Assembly: GCA_003313425.1 (NCBI GenBank) | Contig: NHZP01000049.1 | Location: 62,001-126,000 of the forward strand | Direction of reading: 5' to 3' | DNA length: 64,000 nt | From: Pseudopyrenochaeta lycopersici | Lineage: Eukaryota; Ascomycota; Dothideomycetes; Pleosporales; Pseudopyrenochaetaceae | In this document: positions 32,208 through 44,594 of the stretch, piece by piece | Layout: every line of letters begins with the position of its first letter | Position numbering within the stretch: the first letter of the stretch is position 1 | Position numbers and translations under genes: made by a program | The notes under the pieces: model-generated | What the model was told of the DNA's origin: nothing | What the model saw: the letters and a program-made list of their open reading frames with translations, nothing else | Database searches by the model: none

Positions 32208-34019
32208 GACGATGTCCTCAAAAGCAAGAGGCGTATAGACAAGGTCAAAAAGAGCAATTGGGTCGGATGGACGATGGGTTTATGGCGTTGACAAGCGAAG
32301 GTGAGGTGGTGGATGAACATATTCGACCAGCGGATGGGCAACTCTTTATACCTGAGCCATCTCTCCCAGAAGTGTCACGGAATCCGGAGCCCCTTTTGTG
32401 GGTGCACTTTGTGTGCAGTACAGCACGCTTGTGGCGCCAACATCGAATGCACATACCTAATCTTGAGAAATCGACTCTTACTCGCAGGGTCGAAATGCAC
32501 AGTCAACATGGGACAATGTGTTATCGTCGTCGATAGGAGATCGGGAAGGCCTGCCTATGCAGTCCCACTTGACTGGGAACACACAGACAAGTATATGATC
32601 ATCATTCCTATCGATTCAAAGCCCCCGGTTTCCTTGTTCAGGCCTGAAGTCTCCCGCGGAGCTTCCGAAATGCTGCGTGTATAGCGGACACGAAGGACGG
32701 GGATTGGATGCTTCTTGGCTCTTACAATCTGGAGCGTGCGCCATATCAACTCAACACAACCTCAAAGACCGCTATCCAAATGCTTCGATCTCGGGGAACT
32801 TAGTGCCTCCATACTTCCCTAGTTTTGAAAGTGGCCGAAAGAAATGGCTTTGATATTGGTAGCTACGGTCGACTGCCCGACACAACTCTTTTCAAGGTGT
32901 CTCCGGCTTGCCACTATGCTACCGCTTTCAGGGTTAGACCATCAGGGGTCACTAGGGTCTATCCTGCAGATCAATCGATCTACGATGAGCCGATAAGCGG
33001 CAGAGGTTTACCAGGTTTGACTTGTCACTTTTTCATCTTCTCGATCACCGCGCTAGACAAGCCACCGCGGCCAATGTACTAAACAAGATATTAACAAGCG
33101 AACAAGAGTCCACGGCCGTTATTGCATTTGGAAGCATTCTTCTACATATTCGCCGCACTAAGGCCATGATTATCAATTCTTCAACTTCAATCTTTCTGGT
33201 AATCCTACCTCATATTGCCCTGTTGCGGTGGGCCACCTCGCTTATCATGACTAGCTCGCGCGGATAGCGGTTCCGTTGTGGCACATAGACCTCCGACCGC
33301 TGTACACTGTCGATTCATGATCCACTCATTTTACTCAGATTCTTTACAAGACCATGCAGCTAAGTTAAACTTCAAGGATCTGCGTCAGCGACGCCTCCCA
33401 TTCCCACCACTCATGTTCGCCCGAACTTCACCCTTGTAACCCTGCCTGGCCAACTAACTCGAGGCCTGCATCTGGGCGGTTTGACCGCCTGTCACCTGGA
33501 CTTGCCTTCACCGATCAGAATGGAAATCCGGGTTCGCTTATCGTGCCCGGGTCACGGAGGGCGACTCCCGAGCTACCTCAGCATGTTCCGGTTGCTCCTA
33601 TAACTGCCGTGCGCATCGGCACATGACTCAACAAAAGTATCGTGTCTAGCATACGTGATTTCTTGTTTCACAATGGTAATGAGGTTTCTAAGTGATTAGT
33701 TGTAAAGCTCGTACCAATCTCGGAGGCATGCCTACTTTTTTTTTTTGCTCTGCCAATGCTTACAACAACTGGAACCAGGGGCTTCCAACCTATAGGTTTT
33801 ATGGATTAGAGCTATACTGGAGACTTTGTGGACCAGCAAAGTATGAACGGATGCTATAATTGCTTGGAGAAGACTGGTAGGCTGGCGCTCGACGCATATT
33901 GACAGCCACTGGCTGGTCATACAATAGGATAGGGCTGGCGATAACGTGGGGCTTCCCAGCTAAGGCCCGTTCCGCTTGTCATACCTGAACTAGTTTTAGA
34001 CCGATCGTCAACCCTGTCT
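32208..34019. other. Gene-poor region
   Basis: Contains open frames of 85-127 codons in conflicting frames (32258-32536, 32301-32684, 32825-33082). Some stretches look weakly protein-like (RNGFDIGSYGRLPDTTLFK), but no family is recognisable. A T-run sits at about 33735. Probably degraded sequence. Confidence 0.4.
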
Positions 34020-35340
34020 TTGCTCACTTGGAAGTTGTGATCCCAAGGTTCAGGACATGCATCAATGGGCTCCAGCTTGTTGATCAACATGTTACTGTCT
34101 GCTTACGCAATGGTGAGCTGGTCACTAGCTTTTCTCTGTCAATTCCGCAGGCGACGAGTAACGTTACGGTTCGAAAAACCATTCTTCAATTATATAGAAT
34201 CATGATAATCGCGCCATTACATGCGGTTCCAATTGAGCAAACCTTCATCGAAGTTCGGACAACCTCAGCGCTGGGTACCGCTACTGAGAGTATCGCCTAC
34301 GCTGGTGAACGACAACTTTGGTCTGCTGAACTATCAATTGCAAGAACTCCGCACGACCATGTACACAGCATCCCAAATTACGGAATCTGCACACCGCTCT
34401 ATTGACCGAGTTATGTCTACTTCCGACTTACTTTACAGGTATGGTATTGTACACGATTTCACAAAGGAACTTCGTCATATGCTCATGTTGCGGGACATCG
34501 GCATCGGTGGCGTTTAAATTCTCGAAAGTGATTCTCTTCCGAAATTCCGGCGTTTGTGGTGTGAGCCAAGGAATGGATAGAGCAGAAGAGCAGTCTAGCC
34601 TTCCAGGACGGGTTAGGAATTCTCTTCTCGTGCTTAAAAGCGTCTTCTATCATTCTTCTCCCGCTCCCTTTCCCATATGCATTATGCGAGTCTCTCGCAT
34701 CGAAAGCTGCACGACATATCACAGTCTGCTACCACTTACCCGGGATTTTGAAATGAGTCTCCAATCCAGTCTCCCGGCCACGTTACTCAGCATCTTTAGC
34801 GGTAACTGCGCAAAGCCAGGTGTTGAACACACTCATGCAAATCAATCTTTGTACCCAACTTCAGTGTCTCGCGATTAGCCATTTACGAAGACTACATGGT
34901 AGCACTAAAGCTTTGGAGCCAAGCTTGAAAGAGGCTTTTCATGGCGGCAAATCACCCGAATCGGCTACAGCGGATGTGAACAGGTGATGAAAGATCTAAG
35001 GATCGGTTGTGGCAAAGTTATCAAGCCTTCCGATTCTCACAGCTTCAGCTTCAATGATCTGTTGACCTTGACATGCAACTTCAAGGTCAAACTAACACTG
35101 CCATGGACACTTTAGCCCACTCTAGGCATTCAAATTATTTCAGCACTTCCTATTCTATCAGCCTAGTATAGTGATACTCTCGTCACCCCATATTGCTCGA
35201 GCTTTTCGTGCTAGCAGGCTATTACTACAAGAGATGCGTATTTACTTCTCCGTCGTTGAAGAGCTTTTCAGTATCCTGAATTTCTGCATGGTCCTGTTTA
35301 TGGAATTTAAAGCTGCTCCTTGAGTATATGCTGAGTATCT
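34020..35340 (+). pseudogene. Degraded coding-like region, family unknown
   Basis: Several plus-strand segments in different frames read like real protein: FGLLNYQLQELRTTMYTASQ with RSIDRVMSTSDLLYRYG (34310-34450), then LNTLMQINLCTQLQCLAISH with SLKEAFHGGKSPESATADV (34820-34980) and RIYFSVVEELFSILNFCMVL (35230-35300). They are broken by stops and frame changes, with no consistent splice sites. The helical, leucine-rich character suggests one decayed gene. I could not name the family. Confidence 0.3.
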
Positions 35341-37063
35341 TAGCTCTATTTTGTAAGGCTACCGATACCAAACACATTCAAACCCCCCTCCTCCGTCTTC
35401 GGAACCGTCTCCCAGCCCAAATGACGATTAACGCTCAGAAATCTGCATCCATGGACTGTTCCGGGCCGACAGCGTTTCCACTTTCATACCCGCATGCATT
35501 GCATGTGGCTACATCCATACGCGCTCGCCACCAGCCCTGTTATACTACGCGGGTTTTACAACGTTTTACGACAGCAACCAAGTCCGCCACACACGGGCTC
35601 GACTTCGGCATTTCGCATGCCGATCTGTGGCCGTGACGATGCGACGAATATGTCGCGCATGCCGGTACGACTTCTGGTAGGGCGGATGTACTCATGGTAA
35701 CGTCTCGCCTTGCCGACCGTGTGCAGACCAGATTAGCTTTACCGATGTTCAATGGCATCATGGAACGTTTTCAAATCTAGTGCAGGTCGGTATCAGGAGT
35801 GTTTGTGCATGCAGTGAGATGGAGAAGCGGCAGGCATCTTTGTGTTAAGTGAGTTAGCAGAGGGGTGAAGAGAATGCACGCAATTTGCCTGCTCTACTGA
35901 TTTGACTTGATTGCATTAATGGGAATATCAAGGAAATTTATTCTATCACCTTCTCCTGATACTATTATGAGCAATATCCTATCCTCGATCCCAGAACTTC
36001 CAATATCCCAATATCGAAAATTGAGGCTTTGAAATGGTCACTGTGAAACTTCATTCTACCACGCTAACCACCCACCTGTCATCCTCGAACACAAGGCGAG
36101 CAAGGAAGCGTGGCAACACACCAACTTCACGAGCCATGATATCTACCGATCATAGCCCGCAGTGCCACACTATACAGTAGCGTGTCCCAATAATATAATT
36201 TCATCTTCCGAACAAGGTATCCTGCACCCCCCAAATCCCCCAGACACATCCAGCCATGATATGGTGTGACTGTGACCGTGCTCAGGACTAGGCTGCAGAA
36301 AGACCTAAAGGGCAGACTCCGCGAAGAGATGTCAAATTGGAAATTGTGCAATGTCCCGGGGGTGGGGGAGCATGGTACAGTCAAATTTGTACAACTAAGC
36401 GCAAAGCGCGGATGAGGTGTAGCCAAGCAAGGACAAGGTCAGGGGAAGCGCAGGGTGGAGGTTGTTAGTTGATATATAGAAAGAAGCAAAAGAATTGGAT
36501 TAGAGGGAGATGGAATGGACTGTATGGAAGATATATAGGGAGAACCGGTTTGGTATTTAATTGTCTCGTACACGGCTCTGATGAAGAGATAAAGGTGAAG
36601 GATAGGAATGTCATGAACGCGTAGTATATGAGATAGTATCGCTAAGAAGGCTTCCAAGGACAAAGACGTGTACAACCATTGCGCGTGTAAGGAGGCAGGG
36701 CATGTACGAACAACGGAGATTTGTCAATGTGTACGAGGACAGGGGCTACGGCTCCATGCCACGATGACATGAAGCCCGGGTCTCAGGAAGAGCATGATCC
36801 GTCTCGATGAGGATGTTGGATCCCGGATCTGGCCCTGAACGGCTCGGTCCGATGAAGGTGTTGATGTGCATGCCGAAGCGGGCCATCTGCATTGAACGCC
36901 TTGCCACGAATCACCCTGGGTCCCATCGGGAAGAGCTGCGCCTACATTAGCGCGCCCTCTGCCAGACAGATCTTGGCTGTGAAATCAAAGGTGTGTGGCT
37001 GGCTTAGGGACAGCCCTCATGCGTGGCCAGGGATACTTCGAGTGACAAGCCTGTTGTTGAAGC
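35341..37063. other. Gene-poor region downstream of phospholipase C
   Basis: No supported gene. 35328-35761 has overlapping frames on both strands without domain evidence. 36127-36675 has pyrimidine- or Ser/Leu-rich minus frames. The last few hundred bases are the 3' flank of the phospholipase C gene. Confidence 0.45.
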
Positions 37064-39747
37064 TCACTGCGCACGACTAACCGTCTTTCGGATGCGCACC
37101 AGCAGAACACCCTTGGTAATCACGCCATTTGAATCGTATAGATGCAACATCCGTAGGCCGGGTTGCAAGCGATCGAGCCGGAAGCATGCCCATGCAGCGA
37201 GATCGTCGCTAATGCGCTCGTCGTCCATAACTTTGAATCTGCAGGTGATAAGGTTAGCAATTTCCTAAAGCAAGAAGATGCTCCTATTGGCCATGAAAAA
37301 GACTAGTCGATGTTCTGTGGTCCTGGTTTGCTGGGAACGCTGTTGGAGCTAGCCCGCTGTTTAGAGAAGATGCGGTATGGTCGTGTCATGCGTAGCAGAT
37401 ATGCATGTAGGTGAATGCGAAAGCGATGGCAACGATATTGGCTGGATAAAATGCCCATTCGGGTTGCAGCCACGCGGTAGCATGACCTGATAACAGGTAA
37501 TTGGAAGACGGCTAAAAGAACCGAGCGCTCTTTTTGGAAATGCTGCTTTGTCGAGGTGTTGAAAAAGCGACGAGGCGCGGCGCCAAAAGGGGGATACCGG
37601 TAATTACGCAATGCATGACGTGCAGCAGCGTGCTGCAGTGTTTGGTCCCGATCACTGCTGTGTTACGGGGCTTCGCAACGAGTTCCCGACTAGTTCGTTG
37701 CACACGCGAACCCTGGAAGCGTGCAGAGCGTACTGAACATGTAGTATCGATGCAGCGAGAACCGAATATTGGGACAGACCTGTTTCAATCTGGCTGTTTC
37801 CAGTAGTTCCGGCCATCAAGTCCATAAGTACTAGTCGGATCCTTGTGTCCACAGCGGCGCACATGGACTGAGGTTGAAGAAGGAAGAGAGCAAGGCTTAC
37901 CTGACAAAAGTCAACTCCTCCGTGACACCGTATACACCCTCAAACTTCAAGATTTCGCGCCCAAAATCGGGATTCGTAGTGCGATATGTCTTCGTCTTCA
38001 ACTTGTACTCGCCCTTCTGACTGCGGCCGTTTCCTGGCACCGGCTCGGCGCTGCGTTCTTCAGGCTTCTCGACATGTAGCTCCACCTTGATGAAGGGCTT
38101 GAAGTCTTTCGGATCATCTTCGTCAGGCGGGAGAGGAATGTCTTGACCGGCGAGAAACTCGATGCTCAGGTCGAGATTGTGGTGCGCGATGGCAGTCTTC
38201 TGCGTTGCTTCCTTGCTCGTACTGCGGTAACCCTCTGGCTTGAGGACCCAGCCTGCGGTGCCCGCAAACATGCCCTCGTTTTGCATCATGCCTCCGTCCC
38301 AGCGTTGCCAATTGAGAGCGACTATCTGCACACCAGCACGCCAAAAGACGGATGGGTTCAGGTTGGAGGAGTTGAGCCGGAAGCCTTTGGGATATGCACG
38401 CATGAAAAAGTGCTTGTTGTGCTTGAATAGGCCTGCAGGATTCGTTTCATGAACCTCCATCAAGGCTTTCTCAGACAGTGAGAAGACGTGTGTGGGTATG
38501 CTCGCTTCTGGCGTATCGAGACCTTTGTAGTGATAGCCTCCAAAGTAAACACCGAGCCGGGACAAGGCATCAATGACCTTGGGCTTTGGGGCTGGCGGCT
38601 TCTTCTCGCCCTCGGGGGCCTCATCTGACGTCTCAGATGAGGCCACTGACTCAGCACTCGTAGTCTGTTTGAGGGGTGCTGCTGGCGCCTGCAATGTGGT
38701 GGGCTTTGGATCAACAGTTTCTGTGGGCTTTGCGTGTGAAGAACGCTTTACTTTGACGAGAATCTTGTTTTCCAGTTCCTTCAGCGTTGGCAGACTGGTC
38801 ATCTCTGAAGCCTGGGAGGGGTCGAGTGGCAGTTCAACCAACATACCCTTCCAGTACTCGTTCATAAGCTCGACCATGATCTCCTGCTGCTCTGGGCAAG
38901 TGTGGACCTCAAGACTGACGATGAGCGGAAGACTTGAGACTTTGAAGGCATACTCTCTAATGGTAGCGCACACAGCTCGGAACGACATTTCTTTAGTCAA
39001 AGTATAGCCATGTAACACTCTTGGCTCAGCCCTCTGTGAATAAGAAGTCGAGCGCCAGGGTTGGATGCCTTGTTCGCTCTCCTGCGGCGGGGGTGAGGTC
39101 TCTTTTGACTTTTCGTCTGACGACGCTCCTTTCCTTCCGAATCTGAGCTCCAATTTCTTGCGAATGCCAAGCCCAGTCTTGCTCTTCTTTTCTTTCTTGT
39201 CTTTCAGCACGCCAGGATTGCCCAAGGCCGCCTCCTCATCCGAGCTTGAATCTGAGGGTTCGTCGCCGTCCCAGACGTCAATCTCGACACAGCGGCAGCC
39301 GCGAAGAAGGACATTCTTGTAGGCATCCACACTCGAATCACTCGAGAGCTGATTCCCAGTAAGGTATGTGTTGTGGCTTGAGGAGATGAAGTAGTTCGAT
39401 ATCGGGTACGACTCGTCAACAGGCAGCGCAGGCTTCATAACATTGGCCGACCCGGAGAGGAAGTAGTTTGCAAAATGTGAGAAGGAGCCGTCCTGCAGCA
39501 ATTCCACATGTTGGCCCGAGCATTGCTGTTCTTCGGCCAGCCAGCGTGTTTGTCCCTCCTTGGTGCCGAGCTGGTACTGCTTGGTGAGCTCAGCATGCGC
39601 CGTCCTCAGGTGTTGAACGAGGAGTGGAGATAGCGTGTCGACAACGCGAGCTTTGGTTGTCTCTGAGGCGGTTCCCCCACCTGCCTGCAGCTGCGGTTCA
39701 TCGAGCTTTGGGGCGCCGAGCTTGGGATCTTTGGCGGGGTTGGCCAT
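37064..39747 (-). CDS. PLC1: Phosphoinositide-specific phospholipase C (PLC1/delta-like)
   Basis: Exon 1 (39747-37901) and exon 2 (37238-37064) join across an unusually long 662-bp intron to give 673 residues. The catalytic X domain shows NYFISSSHNTYLTGNQL and EIDVWDGDE, with the second active-site region at VLHGYTLTKEMSF, then PLIVSLEVHTCPEQQ. An acidic/Ser-rich linker leads to the Y domain (LSRLGVYFGGYHYKGL, HFFMRAYPKGFRLNSSN, IVALNWQRWDGGMMQNEGMF). A C2 domain spans the splice junction (GVTEELTFVRFKVMDDERIS, then DDLAAWACFRLDRLQPG). It hydrolyses PI(4,5)P2 to diacylglycerol and IP3 at the plasma membrane in a Ca2+-dependent way. The EF-hand region seems reduced. Its promoter faces a small cupin gene. 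Confidence 0.93.
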
Positions 39748-40448
39748 AGCGTGGGGAACTTGTGCGCGCAGCAGGACCGATAGATGTCAACTCGAAGCGT
39801 CTGTGGGAAGTGGAGCGTTGGAGGGCGCAGGAGAATCGCAAGGCAGAAGGGGTTATGCGTTGTGAGGCTCGGTGTATGATTATGCGTGCCTGAGGCTTGA
39901 CACGTTACGCTCAGCTGTGCTTATGGGCGTCAGCTTTGTGCTTCAAACACAAACGTAGATTGTCATGTGAGCATCATGGTAACTGACCTTGCAATGCTAT
40001 GTCAACACACTTGCCAATTCCTGGAGCTACAGAAAGAACTTCTAAGGGTGTTTGTTATAATGTACAAAGGAGTGCGACCTCGTAGTAAAGTGCGGCCCGC
40101 GCCATGAAAGTGGGCTGGCTGTCAGCTCGAGCCTACCTTGGCTGCCGCTTTTCCGTTTGATCGTCCAATTGGAACATGAAAGACCACGTGGAATACCTGC
40201 TTTGCAAAGAGATGCGACATCTGGTGTTTGTCGCAGATTAGAGCATCAGAGCTGCCCTGATCTGCGCCGCATAATGCATCCTGACATGTGGGTGTGCAGC
40301 CTCGCCAAGTTGTCGACGTCACTCAGGGTCCAAACTCTGCCTCTCGAATTGTCAAAGCTCCCCGCAGGTTGGACATTCGCATTCGCTTCTTTATAAGATA
40401 AGCCACAGTTTGAACATTCTCATTTGCTTTGCTAGAAAACAAATCACA
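39748..40448. promoter_or_regulatory. Divergent region between phospholipase C and cupin genes
   Basis: 701 bp between head-to-head starts at 39747 and 40449. Open frames at 40122-40322 and 40157-40396 overlap on opposite strands and are not thought to be coding. No specific regulatory site identified. Confidence 0.4.
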
Positions 40449-40789
40449 ATGACAAAGTCGCGCAAAGAGGCAGAGAGCGAAGTCAGGTCTTGGGGTTTCA
40501 ATCATGTCTTTACCTGGACTGATGGGCCGTAAGCTATTCTTTTCTCCTTCACATCCCACGCAAGTCGAGCACTGACTGTTTCCAAAGAAATGCTCACTAT
40601 CCGCCGCACAAACATAATGGCGTGACTACGCACCTCGTGCTAAGTGGCTCAATAACGTACACATATCCAGAAGATGCTGAGCCCAAGAAAGAGACCATTG
40701 GGCCTGGTGCAAGATGGGATGTCGACGCGAAGCAAGTGCACGAAGTCTGGGTGGGCAACGAAGGCTGTACATATGTCATTGGGGAATGA
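40449..40789 (+). CDS. Small cupin-domain protein
   Basis: Two exons (40449-40528 and 40588-40789; 59-bp intron) encode 93 residues, a single cupin barrel. The second exon carries the conserved pattern HYPPHKHNGVTTHLVLSGSI (His-x-His, then Glu replaced by Thr/His) and GPGARWDVDAKQVHEVWVG, with the second-motif His. Such small cupins bind a divalent metal and may be enzymes or ligand sensors; no substrate can be inferred. Its stop at 40789 lies only 53 bp from the stop of the converging NUFIP1-type gene. It is too short and too split to appear as one open frame. Confidence 0.78.
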
Positions 40790-40842
40790 TAGTACCGAAA
40801 GCTACAGCCATGAATATGAATCTTCACTAGATGAAGCAGTAC

Positions 40843-42516
40843 TCAGCCCAGGAAGCCATGCTGGCCCAGATACTTGATCGCATCAAGCGCCAACTGGTCC
40901 GTCTTGACCAATTCCTGCTCTACCATCATTTCGTACAATCCCACTCGTTTCACTTCCTTGGGAGGATGCGCGAATTTGCACTTGTTACTGTAGCTACATC
41001 GTCCATGCTGCTCCCAATCGCGGCAAATTCGCTCTTTCCCCTTCTCAGACCGTGGCAGAGCTGGCTTGGGAGCTGGTGGCGGGACCGTGATGGGCGGAGG
41101 ACCAACTTTCGACGAAATTGGCGCAGGTGCTTGGTCGCTCTCGTCAGACTCGGAGTCGTCCTCTTCTGATTCTTCGGAGCTCGAAACTACAGATGATTCT
41201 GATAGTACCGATTCTTCGTCGTCTGATTCTGTCTCACTTTTGTAACCGAGGCCAAGATCGACTGTGCTTGGTGTTGCCTGTTTCTGCATCATGCTTTCAT
41301 GTAGCTTCTTTCGCAGCGCTGCAAGCTCTTCTTGCCTTTGCCTATCGTTTTCGTCCTTTTTGCTGTCTTTGCTTCTCTCACGAGTCTTTGGTGATTTGTC
41401 TTGCGCACTAACGTCCTGTGCTTTTGGGGGCTTCCCCTTCAGTTTTCGTAAAAACTCAATTTCATCCTTTCGTTTTGTTGCAGCTTCTGCTGCTTTCTCA
41501 ATGATCCTCTTCTGTGTGGGGAATTTTTTCTTTCGGTCCTTTATCCATGCCGCGACCTCTGCTGCTGTCTGTATTGATATCTGCTCTCCATCATGTTCAA
41601 ATGAAAATCCGCCGCCTTTGAGCTTCTCGGCATATGAAGCTTCCTCATCAACATCCTCTTCTCGGTCTTCATCACTGCTTTCTTCTGGCATGGAATCATG
41701 CGTGAGACCTAGACGGAGCTTACGCTTCTTCTGGTCCTTACTGTTTTTGGATTGTGATGTTGTCGATGGCTGTGTGATAGGAGGTGTGCGGAGCGAGAAC
41801 CCAAAACTGGGCACAGGAGGAGGAACTGCGGCCTTTGCCCGCGGCGGCTTTGTACTTTGTTGTGAATGCTTTCGGGGCGACTGCGATTGTATATTGCTGT
41901 CATGTTCGTTCAGCTTTCGCTTTTGACCTGCGTGCTGGGGTGGGGAGTATCGAGGTGCTGGTTGTGCAGGTTGTGGGGGAGCAACAACCCCTACGCTGGC
42001 CATGTGATTGGCAAAGGCAGCCATTGATTGTTGTCCTGCTGGCGTCGACATAAATGACATAGCCGAAGCAAGAGCGTTTGGATCGACCTGTGCTTGCGCT
42101 TGCCCTCCAATCTGCGCCTGATTTGTGAAGAAGGGATTTACATAGGCTCTCGCAGTAGTGCCGCTAGGCTGCGCATTTGTCGGAGGAGGAGACCGTTGAT
42201 GTTGCTGCTGCTGCCCATAGCCACTGTTTGACCCGCCTCTTTGGTGTGCACTTCCTCTGACATTGTGCTGGCCTCCTCTCGAACCACCCCTAGCGCGCGA
42301 ATCTCCACGCGCGTTACCCTGGCCATGTCCACCTCGTGCAGCGCTGCCGAAGTTGTTACTCCCGCCGCCTCTGCCTTGGCCTCCTCCTCTTCCACGGCCT
42401 CTATCCCCTGTACCCCTATTATGACCACCTCGCTGGCTTGCATACGGTTGCTGGGTATCGCTAGACGATGCCTTTGGGGGCGGCGGAGGTGGAGGCGGGA
42501 ACTTGAATGGCGTCAT
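40843..42516 (-). CDS. NUFIP1-domain CCCH zinc-finger protein (Rsa1-like snoRNP assembly factor)
   Basis: A single exon encoding 557 residues from the ATG at 42516; an in-frame ATG at 42540 would add 8. A proline run (FPPPPPPPPK) is followed by a Gly/Arg-rich RGG region (about residues 30-110) typical of RNA-binding proteins. A Gln/Pro-rich section and two acidic/Ser-rich stretches follow. The NUFIP1 conserved motif is ISIQTAAEVAAWIKDRKKKF, and a C-terminal CCCH finger reads CRDWEQHGRCSYSNKCKFAH. Relatives (human NUFIP1, yeast Rsa1) bridge box C/D snoRNP proteins to the R2TP/Hsp90 chaperone, and the fungal protein is probably nuclear. It is divergent from the Pol III subunit gene at 42820. 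Confidence 0.85.
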   Translation of the reverse strand: MTPFKFPPPPPPPPKASSSDTQQPYASQRGGHNRGTGDRGRGRGGGQGRGGGSNNFGSAARGGHGQGNARGDSRARGGSRGGQHNVRGSAHQRGGSNSGYGQQQQHQRSPPPTNAQPSGTTARAYVNPFFTNQAQIGGQAQAQVDPNALASAMSFMSTPAGQQSMAAFANHMASVGVVAPPQPAQPAPRYSPPQHAGQKRKLNEHDSNIQSQSPRKHSQQSTKPPRAKAAVPPPVPSFGFSLRTPPITQPSTTSQSKNSKDQKKRKLRLGLTHDSMPEESSDEDREEDVDEEASYAEKLKGGGFSFEHDGEQISIQTAAEVAAWIKDRKKKFPTQKRIIEKAAEAATKRKDEIEFLRKLKGKPPKAQDVSAQDKSPKTRERSKDSKKDENDRQRQEELAALRKKLHESMMQKQATPSTVDLGLGYKSETESDDEESVLSESSVVSSSEESEEDDSESDESDQAPAPISSKVGPPPITVPPPAPKPALPRSEKGKERICRDWEQHGRCSYSNKCKFAHPPKEVKRVGLYEMMVEQELVKTDQLALDAIKYLGQHGFLG

Positions 42517-42819
42517 CGCAACTGTTCTTTGGTAAAGCACTCAGTTTCTCGAAGTACTAGACGGCATATTCGGGGTTTAATCAGCTCAAAAAGGCCGAAT
42601 AATGGAAAATGGGAGTCGCGAAGGACCGGAATGCACTTTGAGATGAGACGCGCCTCGGAGGTCCGACAAGCGCTCTAAAAAGTTCTTATCGATATCACTA
42701 GCGCGGCGCTAGCCATGTATCAATTCCACAGCTTCGCCTTGACTCTCGCGTCCATTCTACCATTTCAGGTAGCAATCACTTGATACTTTCATATCCATGA
42801 AGCCTCCGAAATTACCATC
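42517..42819. promoter_or_regulatory. Divergent promoter of NUFIP1-type and RPC8 genes
   Basis: 303 bp separate two head-to-head housekeeping genes, both linked to RNA metabolism. Co-regulation is possible (inference). A palindrome-like agcgcggcgct lies at about 42700. Confidence 0.4.
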
Positions 42820-43745
42820 ATGTTCATACTTGTAAGTAGCAATCTGCTTCTCTGCACCACAAGTCTGGACGAACTTTCCATTTTTGTCACCTGCTCTTCT
42901 GGAAAATTTGCGAAGATACAAACAATCAAGCCTTTGTTCATATAGGCCCAACACATTTTGCTCCTCTTCGCGACCTTATTGAGTACTGTGAAGACTACTG
43001 ACCAGTCCGTAGACCACAATTCAAGACCTGATACAGATCAAGCCGCAGGATTTTGAGAAGCCTAGCGCGCAAGCTATCAAAGATGTGGTCAACGAGAAGT
43101 ACAGCAATAAGATCGTCCCTGGCATTGGTCTGTGTATTTGCATGTGGGACTTGATATCAGCTACCGAGGGTTTGATCGGCCACGGCACAGGTCTTGTCAA
43201 TGTGAACAGTACGGACTCTTCATGCATGTCAAGACCTTTCTGACATTCCCCAGTCGAGTTCCGCATGTCTGTTTTCCGCCCCTTCCGCGGTGAAATTATA
43301 TATGGCCGCATCAAGTCGTCAAATCCTGAAGGCATCATCATAGATCTCGACTTCACCTCTGAAGTCTTTATCCCGTACCAGAACCTCTTTGAAAACTCGT
43401 CCTTTTCTAACGCCGAGAACGTCTGGGTTTGGAACTCAGACGGCACGGAGCTCTTCCTCGACAAAGGCGAGCCAGTTCTCTTCCGAGTAGAGCAAGAAGA
43501 ATGGATCGATCAACGCCCTACCATTGTGCAGAAAGACGAAAAGGGCGAAGTCATTGAAGAAAGAGGGACAGCATGGAGGGTAATTGTGAGTTATTGACAC
43601 TGAAGAATATGCGCCAGGCATGTGCTAACGGCTGTTACAGGGCTCAATGAATCAAGCTGGCCTAGGTCCAACCCTTTGGTGGGGTGAACAAGAAGAGGAA
43701 GAGGGCGAGGAGGGCGACGTTGAGATGGATGACGCGGAGGAATGA
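42820..43745 (+). CDS. RPC25: DNA-directed RNA polymerase III subunit Rpc8 (Rpc25)
   Basis: Four exons (42820-42831, 43013-43208, 43254-43585, 43641-43745) encode 214 residues, the family's usual size. The first exon codes only MFIL; after a 181-bp intron the sequence continues TTIQDLIQIKPQDFEKPSAQ, the Rpb7-like N-terminal domain. YSNKIVPGIGLCICMWDLIS and VFRPFRGEIIYGRIKSSNPE begin the S1/OB RNA-binding domain. It ends in an acidic tail after GPTLWWGEQEEEE. Rpc25 pairs with Rpc17 to form the Pol III stalk needed for initiation. The alternative acceptor accag is excluded because only gtag keeps the frame and the family sequence. Confidence 0.92.
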
Positions 43746-44594
43746 TTGCCTCGAAGCTCAATGGTATGCTGTGAATAGACTAGATAAACGTTGCAGCCAC
43801 AGTCTTCAAGCCTGCATTCTACATGTTTCGACAATAAATTGCCGTCCACCGCTCTTCATTACTGGAATAATAATCTTAAGTTCGGTAATGTATTTTGCAG
43901 GTGAAGAGACCGTCACTGCAATTATCTGACGCTTATAGTATAGCTCTCCAGCGGTAGGTATCAGGGCTACGTACTTTAGTTGCTTCTTCGAACACCCCTG
44001 CTTGATTTATGTTTCTCGAAGAAGCACTGTGACAGGCCATCCCTGAATCCCGTAATCTAAGCTCAGTTTCTGCGTCGAAACGCATTGGTTTCGATGAAAA
44101 CTCGTAGAAATAGCCCACGAACAGCTTCATGAAGCCTTTGTTCAATGGCATTGTTCCTCGCCTACCTTGATAAATTTATTCACAGAGGTTACAATAGAAA
44201 TCTTTGCTTATACCTCTCTCGACTATTTGGTGCGTCGCTTCTGGCTATTTCAAAGGTAGAGGTTTTGCGAGCACTTCACGTAATCATCCTGATTAGGAAT
44301 CCACCGCCCGAACCTCGGTATCTTTCTCCGCTTTCTCAAACCCCACAGCCCACACGGCGTCGCCGCCAGGCACGGAAAGCAGCGCAATCTGTGCAGAAGC
44401 GATCCGAAGGACAATAAAGAAAGCGTTGGCTCTTTCATTCCTTCCCTCTATCCTTCCATTGATCTCCTTCCCCTTGCATCTGTCATCTACACCTCCCCCT
44501 GTCGTGATCGTTACTCCAGTCGACGTTTACAAGAGAAAGAACAGAAAGGAGAGCTCCAACTTGTGTCACTCTCTATCTGGGGACTACCATCAAC
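43746..44594. other. Intergenic region
   Basis: 3' flank of RPC25 and promoter/5' UTR of the MDR oxidoreductase gene. The 5' UTR is pyrimidine-rich (44420-44510), as in many highly expressed fungal genes. No gene recognised. Confidence 0.5.

Noticed and set aside
32208..37063. Possible transposon in the 4.8-kb gene-poor stretch
   Set aside because: No terminal repeats, reverse transcriptase, integrase or DDE-type motif was seen in any frame.
41264..41926. 220-codon plus-strand frame opposite the NUFIP1-type gene
   Set aside because: Ser/Cys/Phe-rich shadow produced by the Lys/Glu/Ser-rich coding strand.
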